Source of the DNA: Calycina herbarum
Taxonomy: Eukaryota; Ascomycota; Leotiomycetes; Helotiales; Pezizellaceae
Length of the DNA: 18,975 nucleotides
Assembly (NCBI GenBank): GCA_001414485.1
Contig: LLEY01000347.1
Coordinates: 1-18,975 of the forward strand
Reading direction: 5' to 3'
In this document: in pieces, positions 8,883 to 18,435 of the stretch
How positions within the stretch are numbered: position 1 is the first letter of the stretch
Layout of the letters: each line of letters begins with the position of its first letter
Made by a program: the position numbers and the translations under genes
Notes under the pieces: generated by a model
Told to the model about the DNA's origin: nothing
Databases searched by the model: none
The model's input: the letters and a program-made list of their open reading frames with translations, nothing else

Positions 8883-10346
8883 GAAGAGAGACAGAGAGGT
8901 TCTTAAATACTCACTTTTTTTACTTAAAGTGATTATAATTACTATACTTAGGTGCTTAAGAGTTTCGGGTAGTACACGTTCTAGGTAGTAGTATAATAGT
9001 AGTATATAAGATCCGCGATTTAAGGCTAAATAAATTCTAGGAGACTACTTTACTTCCTAGCGCGATTAATAGCTATTCTCTTAAGAGAAGGTAATAGTTT
9101 TTACATCATTGAAGAGCCCTAGCTTAGGGCTTTCTTCTAAGCCTATATATATATTTGCTAGATGAAAAACCGTAGTATAGTAATTTAATTTATAAAAAAT
9201 CTTATTACATCTCTACTTAGATAGTATTTCTTAAACCTAATCTAGGAGCTATTTATTTAAACTAGTGTTATTAGTAGTATTTAGAATATTATATTACTAG
9301 GATATATTACTAAAAAATACGCTTTAATATATACTATAGATATCTTTTAATCCTAAGAATATCTAAAAATAATATTATCACTATTATTAGTATTTAAATT
9401 AATACTACGATACTTATCTAATATTATTAAGGCTGTGAAATTTAAGCCTTTTACCCTGGATTTCTACCCTACTTTATTTTTAACCTTATTATATAATTAT
9501 ATATATTAGTATAACTTAGTAGTTAATAGTGTGATATGAAGTAAAAAGAGTATAATATCGATTTGTACATACCGAGTAAAGCTAGCTACTCGGTTTACTT
9601 AAATAGACCTTTTCGACCTTAAGCGAGAAGGTTATATAGAGTACTATTTACTTATTATTATACTAATAATATATAATAATAAACAGTACTAGTACTATAT
9701 AGCTTAATAGCTAGGTTTATAGCTCTAATTAATTAGATTATTTTATAAAAGAAAATAGATTAATAGTATTTAAATTAACCTTATAATAATTTATCTCTAG
9801 AGATAGCGTAAAAGTAGGCTAAGTGGAATAAATAAATTTAATAACACTGAGGATAAATATAGCTATAACAACGTCTATTTAACAGCTAGAATACTTTAAA
9901 CTAGTGTATTAGAATACTCTATACTTATTAATTAAATATATTAATTAATATTAAATAAAAGTAGAGAAGAAAAGTTAATATTATTACTTTAGAAAAGAAT
10001 TCTATAAAAATAATATATTTATTTACTTTTTTATAATTCTTTTTCCTATACTATAAATCTTTATCTAAAAATTATATATGTTAGGCTTAAAAGAAAGCCC
10101 TTATTTAGGGCTTTTCAATAGTGTAAGAATTATTAAATTTTATTAAGAGACTATATTTTAATTGTGCTTAAAAGTAAATTATCTTTTTACGATTAATTTT
10201 GTCTTAAAATCGCGAATCCCTTGTTCTACTACGTATATCTTAAATAAGCTATAAACTCTTAAGTACTTTAGCGTAGCGATTACGATTACTTTTTAGCTTG
10301 AAAAGATGTATAAAAGTAGCTCTTTTTCTCTCTAAAAGTCTCTTCT
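8883..10346. mobile_element. Large diverged inverted repeat, relic transposon or fold-back element
   Basis: The left arm (about 8883-9206) matches the reverse complement of the right arm (about 10020-10346). The best part is 9098-9150 against 10078-10127, where both read TTACA..ATTGAARAGCCCTA..TAGGGCTTTCTTYTAAGCCT. Matches continue outward (GATYCGCGATTT at 9009 and 10211; GCTTAAGAGTTT-like at 8952 and 10261) and inward (TATAT..TTTYTAGAT). Most differences are transitions, as expected from RIP acting independently on the two arms. Each arm also contains its own hairpin (AGCCCTA..TAGGGCT). The centre near 9620 holds two more hairpins, 9571-9594 (ACCGAGTA/TACTCGGT) and 9607-9634. No transposase frame is readable, and target duplications were not resolved. 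A Tc1/mariner-like non-autonomous element or MITE is possible. Confidence 0.65.
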
Positions 10347-10880
10347 TATTATCTTCCTTTGCTATTAATTTATTAATCACTTTTAGAGAGTCTTACTTTT
10401 TACCTCTCTTTTTTACCCTGCTATTTAGCCTCTGCCTTACTAAATGTCTTATTATTTACTTTCTTTATATCTAGTTTTGTTATTGAATAGTAGTAAAGTA
10501 AAGAGAGTATATAAGTAGAAAGTGGGAATAGCTTTATTTATTATTTTTAGTATATAAGTTATATAACGATATACTATTTATATTGTAGTAGTATTATTTA
10601 GGTGGTGTAATATAGTGATAATACGACTTTTAAAAATCTATATATACTACTAGAATACGGCGATAATATATAGTTAAGAAATATTACTATATTTTACTAT
10701 AGTAATACTACTGATAATACTGATTTAAACTTTTTTCTAAAAATAATCTATTAAGCTAGGGCTATAACCCTAGCTATTAAGCTATATATATTTAGGGCTA
10801 GTTGCTATGCTAGATAGTTGCGAGAATTATAGTTAAAAATAAAGTTAAGTAGAAATCCGAGGTAAAAAGCTTGAATTTAA
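9437..10880. repeat. Second inverted-repeat pair, 9437-9485 and 10832-10880
   Basis: The left copy reads GAAATTTAAGCCTTTTACC then GGATTTCTAC and TTTATTTTTAACC; the reverse complement of the right copy is the same with few changes. Its centre (about 10158) differs from that of the 8883-10346 element (about 9615), so it belongs to a different, interleaved or nested repeat. Confidence 0.55.
10328..10390. other. Perfect 12-bp inverted repeat with 39-nt loop
   Basis: CTCTCTAAAAGT at 10328-10339 and ACTTTTAGAGAG at 10379-10390. It sits at the outer edge of the right arm of the large inverted repeat and may mark its boundary. Confidence 0.6.
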
Positions 10881-11559
10881 TATACTTAGTAATAAAAATA
10901 CTATACTATATACTATGATATACGCTTTAATCTCTAGGTATACTAACTGTATACTAATAATAGAGTGATTCTGTGAGGAACTCGGTTAAGAGGGGTGAGT
11001 AAACCAGGTCTTGGCGGGCGAAGGGTATACGACAGCAGCCTAATAGTAACTCGTAACTGGATTAATACTACTAATATTATAGATGGTTTTAAGAAGTGTA
11101 TAGATAGAAAGGAGTATTTAAGGGGTCTAGATATATATAACTAGAAGGTTGGACAGAGGTACGAGGGAGGGTATCGATTGTTTTAAATTATAATAGAAAC
11201 TGGTTCTATCTTATCTATATACTCTACTACTATTTAGATTTCTTATAAATTTAGTATAAACTCTACTTAGTAGGTGTAGATAGTATATAAATTAAGTATT
11301 ATAACCCTACTTTCTTACTATACTATTAGGACGTGTATACTACTGATAACGCTCTAGAGCCTAACTTGTCAACCCCGCTCTCGAATGATTTATAAGCAAC
11401 GTTCTACTTATACCTTATTATAGCTATAAAATATATATATAATGAAACCTACTAGATCCTTTTACAGAGATAGTAGTTATAATCGAAGACGAAGTAGCTC
11501 CTCCTTAGGTCGTAAGCTTAGCTCGCTATTCCGTGAGTTTAGCCGATGTCTCTATACTT
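10391..11559. other. AT-rich spacer, no assignable gene
   Basis: It contains a hairpin at 10754-10775 (AGCTAGGG..CCCTAGCT, 8-bp perfect arms, 6-nt loop). A short segment, 10975-11060, keeps CA and TG (GGTCTTGGCGGGCGAAGG) and is less RIP-mutated than its surroundings. Minus-strand coding similarity to the neighbouring relic may continue to about 11430 (YFVFDYNYYLCKR), but I could not follow it further. Confidence 0.35.
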
Positions 11560-12520
11560 ATACCTAACCTAACTCCTGGAGCAGCCGATTTCTAACCCCT
11601 TTATACTCGATCTTCTTCGTTATCTCTAAGATCTGTAGTACTATCTTATTATCTTAGTCCTAGGGAAATGCTTTTAGCTAGAGGAACTATAGTATATGTG
11701 TCGCTAAGTTAGTAGTAAACTATGTAGCGTCCTTCTGTAGTCTAGGCGTAAATCCAATCCTATTTACTACTACTGATGGTGTAACTAAAGATAAGCTGAA
11801 TGTTAATACGAGTATTAGAAGCACGTTATAGAGCGGGTTACTAAGGCAGTTCTCTAAGCAGTTGTACGCGATGTAGTAGTGTTCTAAGATTCGTTAATTG
11901 CCCTTAGAAAACAACTTAGTAAGCGTGCTGAAGCCTTCCTCTATAATATCTGGGATGCGAATAAAGGGAATAGTATACCCTAGATTAATCGCTTAACGCT
12001 TTATAGGCCGGCTTGCTTAGTACTCTGCCTCGATAGCCGCTCTTTTAAGGCTTCTAAGGCGGGCTGCCACAACTCGTAGAGGTGGAGAGTGTCCTACTAG
12101 CCGAACCACGTGTCGATATGTAATACGAGACTGGTGGGATCTAGGTATATATTCAATCTTGTTAGATAGTAGGGCTGTAGTAAGACTACTAAGCCACTGC
12201 TCCTTTATAACTCGTTCGGCGGTGGTGAATATAAAGACAGCGTATAGTACGGCAAACTATATTAAGTAGAGAGAGGATAGAGCTTACTAGATAGGTTTAT
12301 CGTTCGTTATATAGCTGTTATATACCTCTTTTGCAAAATCCTACCAGGCCTTATATATTAAAGTAGAGCGTGCTGTATTAGAAGCCGCTAGGGTCTAAAT
12401 AGGTTTATAAAGACTATTAAAGTGTTAGCTCTACTTAGTAACGTGTCTATTCTTTAGGATATTAGGGATAGAGGGGTAAAGAAGACAAACCTTTATAAGA
12501 AAGGGTTAGAAGATTTCTCT
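11560..12520 (-). pseudogene. Large RIP-broken reading frame, segment 4 (C-terminal side)
   Basis: A minus-strand frame of about 320 codons has only TAA/TAG breaks. Readable stretches: TARSTLIYKAW, DFAKEVYNSYITNDKPI, FAVLYAVFIFTTAERVIKEQ, HVVRLVGHSPPLRVVAARLR, IPFIRIPDIIEEGFSTLTKL, YYIAYNCLENCLSNPLYNVL, FTPRLQKDAT and EYKGVRNRLLQELG. It follows the 12521-15010 frame collinearly but in another phase, which suggests an intron or old indel between them. It is helix-rich and hydrophobic in places. Not recognised. Confidence 0.55.
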
Positions 12521-15010
12521 TAAGTCTCTACTAGAGCACGTTGTTGCTGCTTCGCCTCTAATTCTTCTAGTAACACATCTATGTCCTTCCTACTATCTAG
12601 ACTAAGCCGCCTCCGAAGCTGATAGCTAACATACGTAACTATCTATAGGATCTAGAGGTTACGAAAGACCTTCTCTAGAAAGCGTGTTACTCTAGCTAGA
12701 CTGTTAATCGACTTCCCTCCTAGGTTATAGAACTAGACTAGGCTGTGGCGGCTAGCCGCGACTTCAGGGCTGTAATAAAACCTAAGTAATACTATATATA
12801 TAAAGATAGGTCGCCCGTCTCGAGCCCGCGGCCACCGTGTAGCATCTAAGCTTCCTTCTCTAAGCTAGAGGTCGAGGAGTTATAGATTAAGATATAGCCA
12901 CCTACCCTTCTTTAAGCTCTCTATCGTCTTAAGAGGTCCGAGGACGCTGCTTATCAGTGCTATAGAGGTTCTAGTAAAACAGTAGTACCTAAGTCGATCT
13001 AGCGCCGCCACGCCTTCGGATAAGGCTATACCTAGTCTCTGGGAGCCTTACGCGCGGAAGCGCTTGAGTATCTTACCGATGCTAAGATTAAATACTCGTG
13101 TAAACGACCTAAGGATCTGGGGAAACACTGTTAGCTAGAAGCAGCGTAGCAGCTTTATATAGTACTATGTTTCTTAGAGATAGAAGCGTATTAGTTGATA
13201 GATTAGCTATAAAATAGTTTATAGATTTCGCTGTAAGGGAAGTAGACGTGCTATGTTAAAGCAGATAACCTACTCTATTTAATATATAAACTTATCTTTA
13301 GTAATAGCGTAAAGGATACGTTAGCGTTCGCGTATAAACGGCCGCGAAGCCTTAGGATCCTTAGAAGTAGTATTGCCTTAGAGCCGTCGTAGGAGACGCT
13401 GCTGTTTGCCCTTAATACGTGCTGCCTCTTAGGCCTTAGAAGCTGGTAGTGTCAGCGCCGCTGTAGCAATTCCTTATATAACTAGTAAATCTTTAGGGTT
13501 ATACTAGATCGAGCGCTTGATATTGCTGTATACCTGGAAGTAGTTATAGGAGAGAACGTCTGCTCCGTTATTCTAGAAGCTTATATTATCCTTTATAACG
13601 GCAAAGACGTGGTTATTAAGGAATCGTAGTAGGCCTAGAGAGGTGAAGTTCCTATAGGCAGGGTAGAAGGTAAGAGGATAGAAAGTTATACCTAACGTCT
13701 TATAAGACGACCTATACTCCCGTTAGACGGTATTACAGTTAGTAAGTAAGCAGAGTACTGGTTTTTTACTAATATCTGCTAAATTAGACTCTAAGTAGTA
13801 GAGATCGACGGCTAATGTATATAATAGGCTACTAATATTCTCGAGGTTGTACTTCTAATCTAGCTCTGTAGCCAGCTGTTTTAACCTATCGGAGTAAAGG
13901 CCTCCTAGTAATAACTCGAGTTACTATATATTCTAGATATCTGCGTAATCTAGCGTGCTCTCTACTACAGAATCGGCTCTATAGTGCTAACTTCGACTAC
14001 CCTGCCTCTCTCCTAACCCCCTCTTATTATTACTTAAGTTATTATCTGATATATTCTCCGAATCGTCGACCGGCCGCAGCCGCCTTTCTTTGTAGAGAGA
14101 CTAAAGCCCTTCACTAACCTTAATCTCGATATTTACTCTATAATCGTAGGTATAAAAGACCGGCTTATTCTCTGTCTAGAAGCGATTATATAAGTGGTGC
14201 TCTATATACTCTAGCCAGTCTTCTATAAATCGCTGCTAAAAGGTCGTCTACATGTTGCCGGATACCGTTTAATTAAGTAGACTATTTAAGTTCTAAGAAG
14301 ATTTAATCCGCTCGCTAAGTAGCTTACCTAAGAGGAAGAGCGACTTAATATAGGATACGAGGACTTGAGCATAGTAGGTTTAGAGAGCGCTAGACTGGCT
14401 CGACTTAGCCTACTTTTAAAGACGAGTATATCGTGAACTTAAGAGCTCTACTAGAGGAGTGACGATCGGGTGTATAACGACGTACTATGTTTCTCGTATA
14501 GCGGCTATAGTAAGACAGAAGGTGCGATGCTTTAACTCGAACGGTATCTTATATTAGTGCTTTTCTAGGTAGGATATATGCTAGTTCTTGAAGGTAATAG
14601 TAACGTTATTAAAGAAGCGTTCGTTAACCTACGTAAGAGGTTTAAAAGGACGGCTGATGATGTAGATATAGTCTAGAAAGAAGAGGGGGTAGAATTCGTC
14701 TATTATATTAACTGCTCTTAAACCTGCTTACCGGCTACTATAATTAATTATATAAAGTCGATAGAGTATCTCTAATGCCTAGGCTCTATCAAAGCCGGTA
14801 AACTCTACTCGTTAGATAAAGTCTACTACTAGATTTAGTTAGTATCTATATATGTTATACAGATATTCGAAATGATTCCTTACGTTGGAGCTTATAGTTA
14901 CTACTAGAATAATCGATCTTCTAGGAATGTATCTAATTACCTACTATATCTATATCTTCCTCTTCTCTAACGTCCTAATCGTTAAGAGTGTTGTCGAAAT
15001 TAGAGGTATT
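12521..15010 (-). pseudogene. Large RIP-broken reading frame, segment 3
   Basis: About 830 codons of one minus-strand phase with TAA/TAG breaks almost exclusively. Clear stretches, in order: ISSNVRNHFEYLYNIYRY, LNLVVDFI, RVEFTGFDRA, ALEILYRLYIINYSSR, IIDEFYPLFFLDYIYIISRP, FELKHRTFCLTIAAIRET, WLEYIEHHLYNRF, TENKPVFYTYDYRVNIEIKV, KTLGITFYPLTFYPAYRNFT, LGLLRFLNNHVFAVIKDNIS, IGKILKRFRA, VTRFLEKVFRNL and DIDVLLEELEAKQQQRALVE. The length and continuity are striking. No nucleotide-binding motif, zinc cluster or transposase signature was found, and the family is unknown to me. It may be one protein with the flanking segments (about 2,000 residues in all) or two adjacent genes. Confidence 0.6.
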
Positions 15011-16850
15011 ATTATAGAATAAACCGTCGTTATTACTAGACGAGACGTCTAAAACGTCGGCGTCTTTAATAGTTCCTTGTTTAGAGGATAGGGTATTATA
15101 GTTGTTACTAGAAACTCCGTTGCTAGCTCCTTCTAAGTCGACGATTTCGTCCTTATCTAAGAGGCTAGGTAAGCCTAAGAAAGCATCGTTAAAGTAAGTT
15201 AACATTATACGTATATAGTAGAAATATTAGAGTTATCTCTTAACCTATAGGGTAAAGAAGGATAGCTATTTTAGATACGGGAACGGTCTACCGTCGCTAG
15301 CCCCTATTTAAACTAGAGGGGAGAGAACCGAAATTGTATCTAGAACGGCTATACGAAGCAGGGCTAGTAGGAGGCGCGGATTTATATATTAGAGGGTTTG
15401 AACTACTATATATCGTGGTTTTGGCTTCGCGGCTTAGGGATAGGGCTTCTGTCGAATATAAACCTATAAAGCGTAGGCTATAGGATAGCATTCCTAAGCA
15501 CGTTTGCCCTTCGACGACGTACGAGATATAGCTAACGCTAGTAGGGCTCCGGTCTAATTCTAAGGTATGGTTTTATATGTAGGAATTACCTTCGTCGCTC
15601 CTAGTACCGGCAAAGGAGGGATTCCTTAACTAGCTGCTGGTTTCCTAGTTAAGGCTCGTAGCTAGCGTCTACGGTATTGTAATTCAGCCTTACTTATCTT
15701 AACATCCTTGGCTAGGACTGTAGCTAATAGAGGCAGCTCTAGATTATTTACATTGTTAGGAATAGTACTAGATTCAGATGTAACGGGGCTTCGTCCTTAA
15801 AACCTATTAGGCGACTTAATCCTTAGTAGAGATGATGTTAAATTCGGTAGTAGGCTAGGTAGAGCAGCCTTGGATTTAGAACGTAAACCCGTATGTTTTA
15901 TAGAGTTGAACTAGGGAAGTAGTAAGTTTAGCTTTACTAGCTTAGATATAACTGTTTCTAATATAGACGGTGGTAGCAGGGGTGCCTGGCTAAGTTCCTA
16001 TGCTTAGAGAGCTTCTGTACACTGCTTAGACGCCTATGTAATAAGGACTAGAGATAGCCTTCTTATAAGAATATCTAGAGCCGGCTAATTTCGAAGTACT
16101 AGGTTTCGTGTAATATTAGGGACCTGGCGAATAGCTTTAGAAATTACGGATACGAGAGTAGAGTCCTCTTAAAGGGCAAGAGTAACGGGATCTTACTAGT
16201 TAAACTTAGCTATAACTCTGTAGAAACTATTGCTAACTATTAAATATACTACGATTAAGATCTCTTTTTATAAGAGACTTTTAAATCGTTCTAGGTATAA
16301 CTCCTTATTAGTATTAGGTATCTTAGTTAAGTTAGAAAGTTTATTAACTTAATATCTTACGATATTGAAAATCTGCTGTTGTAGTTCGTGTGCTTGCCCC
16401 TCTATAGCTCCTTAGCTGCTAGAGCCCCCTCCTACTTTGAATAGATATATAAGGTTACGCTACTATAGCGGCTTATTATTCTTACGATCGCCTACCTTCG
16501 TAGTAGAAGGGTTTACCTACTATACTATATGATATATTAACTGCGATACTATCTTCCTATCGCGCCTACTAGTCTAAAACATAGCTTAGATATTAGGGAA
16601 TCGACGGTTAGGAAAGGTGAGGACTACTTAGTATATATTATAATATGCTATGTCGTAGAGAGCCCTAAGGAAGTTGGGACGGCGGCATAGCCCGCCAGCG
16701 ACCTTAAGAGCTGTATCTGGCGGTGTATCTAGGTAGAATAGTTTCTGAACATTAGAGGCCGACTATAATAAGAGGTGTACGAGAGCGTTCTAGTTCAACA
16801 GTTTGATCGATTGTAAATTATTATTATAAAGTTGTAATATCTACTCTCGT
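14975..16850 (-). pseudogene. Large RIP-broken reading frame, segment 2
   Basis: A minus-strand phase of about 620 codons runs from about 16850 to the TAG at 14972-14974, broken only by TAA/TAG. Stretches: KLFYLDTPPDTALKVAGGLC, VSKLVKLNLLL-like helices near 15900, KAALPSLLPNLTSSLLRIKS, NNVNNLELPLLATVLAKDVK, VLGATKVIPTYKTIP and YINPRLLLALLRIAVLDTIS. The last 76 codons (15205-14975), beginning at an internal ATG, are free of stops and read MLTYFNDAFLGLPSLLDKDE followed by an acidic, Ser/Asn-rich tail. That ATG is probably not the true start, because the same phase is protein-like for hundreds of codons before it. Ser/Pro/Leu-rich linkers suggest partly disordered protein. Family unknown. Confidence 0.55.
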
Positions 16851-16854
16851 GCTT

Positions 16855-17844
16855 CTATAATAGTGTTAAACTAGAATTATTGAAGTTAGTAAGAAACGTC
16901 TAGTACTACCTAGCTTAGTAAACTTACATTGTTAATACGATACCCTACTAGCTCTACTTATAGAGAAATATTAAAAGTTGAATGTCTAATTCCTGTCTAA
17001 TACTACTTAGTAGTTACTAGCTCTTAGATACTATTCCTTTATAACGTAACGAGTCGACGTATTAGGAATTTAAATTACTTATTTAGACCTAGTATAGTAA
17101 GTATCTCGTCTCTAACCTACGAAGCAGTTCCTTAAAAAAGAGTAGAATCAGAGGCGGCAAGTATAGCTAGTTCTATCTAGACCTGCGTATAGCTGTCTAA
17201 GAGCGTGTAGTCGTATCGATTAGTACGAAGCTTAATCTTAAGTTATTATAAAAGCTTGTCTAAAATAGTGTTATTAAAGCACCCCTACTCTGCTACTACT
17301 ATAGCTTACCTAGATTATAGATATCGCAGACCTACTAGCGCTTGTTATACTTAGACAGATGGAGGTAGGTGCTATTCTGCTCTAAAAACATCTTTAATAC
17401 CTCTACTCGATACTAGCTAGAGATGATCTCAGCCTTTTACCCGCTGCTAGCTATCTATGCGTAGAAAGGGCTCTACTACTTCTAAATAATATTATCAAAC
17501 TAGTTCGATATCTTATTTAATAAATAACTATTAACCTTTAGTTTTTTAATCTACGCTCCTATATAGCCAATTATGAGGTAATTATTTAGGGTTTCTCGTT
17601 ATAGCCTCTCTCTCTTAAAAGTCTTATAAAGACTCTATATATGCTTCTCGTTCACTAGTCGATTACTACCTACGCTTTAAGAAGGAGTAAGAGTATTAAT
17701 AGGAAATCTGGTAGTATAGACGCGGTATAGTCTAGCTAGCTCGCGCGCTGACTTGACGCTCTTGAAATTTCTAGTTGATTCGCTCTATACTAGACAGCTG
17801 CTCTCGCGATCAATTCAGCAGCGTTTAACTACCTATCCTAGCAT
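16855..17844 (-). pseudogene. Large RIP-broken reading frame, segment 1 (N-terminal side)
   Basis: About 330 codons of one minus-strand phase; an ATG at 17844-17842 is a possible start. One in-frame TGA occurs near 17818; the other breaks are TAA/TAG. Stretches: SVKSARELARLYRVYTTRFP, SVGSNRLVNEKHI, NNYLIIGYIGA, IKKLKVNSYLLNKISN, YRVEVLKMFLEQNSTYLHL, LSFVLIDTTTRS and LPPLILLFFKELLRRLETRY. The order basic N-terminus, helix-rich body and a dense run of inferred Gln codons (17270-17340) resembles a DNA-associated protein, but this is a guess. It precedes segment 2 collinearly with a phase change near 16855. Confidence 0.5.
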
Positions 17845-17899
17845 CGTATTGTGTTTATAAAGATAATACTAGGGTGGGAAGAGTAGGAATATTAGTAGT

Positions 17900-18281
17900 A
17901 ATACGTCGTCGTAGTCTTTAAAAGGAGGTTAGAATAATAGAGGGGAAAGAGTAAAGGATAGTAGGATCTCTATAAAGCGATAATAATATCTAGATTTTAG
18001 ATGTTCTAGCTAAGATATTTCAGTGTATAGGAGGAAAGGCATTTTATAGTCCTAGAAATGTATTCATTTCGCTGGTTTAGTCTTACTCTATAGTTTAAGA
18101 CTAATTTCGCTAAAAAAGCCCGTCTACCTCGAATTACATAAGCCCTTATTAACCTAATCAGTCTAGGAGTAGCTACGTTTTTATTATAATTTATTTTAAG
18201 AATTATAGTTTAGAAATAATTCTATGCTTTGCTTTACTACGTAGGTCGAAGGTTATTATTTATTCTATGAGATTTTAATTT
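17900..18281. other. Spacer between relic gene and TLH gene, no gene seen
   Basis: TA-rich with no protein-like frame on either strand. It lies 3' of the TLH fragment at 18436 and 5' of the large relic, so it would hold the terminator of one and the promoter of the other. No site is recognisable. Confidence 0.35.
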
Positions 18282-18383
18282 CTTTGCCTCGTAGAGCAAA
18301 GATTTGCTTATTAGTATTTTAAAGGTAGTCTTTGCCTCGTAGGGCAAAGGATTGCTTACCTTTTCGCCCTATAGGGTAAAATT
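18282..18383. repeat. Short palindromic repeats downstream of the TLH gene
   Basis: A 29-bp unit occurs at 18282-18310 and 18330-18358 (CTTTGCCTCGTAGRGCAAAG then TTGCTTA); its core is itself an inverted repeat (CTTTGCC/GGCAAAG). A third palindrome, TTTTCGCCCTATAGGGTAAAA, follows at about 18361-18382, and a decayed version is near 18226-18250. They lie 50-150 bp after the TLH stop codon. They could be 3' transcript hairpins or small mobile repeats. Confidence 0.65.
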
Positions 18384-18435
18384 CTAACCTTAACTAGAGG
18401 TCTAAAAGGCCCGTTTGAGGTAGTATAGTAGAACC

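Noticed and set aside
9102..10125. TA target-site duplication of a Tc1/mariner-type element at 9102-9103 and 10124-10125
   Set aside because: Similarity between the arms continues well outside these positions, so they are internal to the inverted repeat, not its ends; TA is also very frequent here.
14975..15205. 76-codon open frame as a stand-alone gene
   Set aside because: The same phase is protein-like, with RIP-type stops, for hundreds of codons upstream, so the ATG is internal and the frame is a surviving piece of the larger relic.
15297..15491. 64-codon open frame on the minus strand (MLSYSLRF...)
   Set aside because: It overlaps, in another phase, the much longer relic frame of 14975-16850, whose readable sequence spans the same bases. 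Its composition is what a shifted frame would give, so it is treated as a shadow.
2306..17844. Alternative genetic code with TAA/TAG as glutamine (as in ciliates or some protists) instead of RIP
   Set aside because: CA and TG are depleted in non-coding parts too, the paired repeats show TG-to-TA changes directly, the telomere-proximal TLH fragment uses CAA/CAG for Gln, and the helicase family and TTAGGG telomere fit an ascomycete. An unmutated homologue would settle it.
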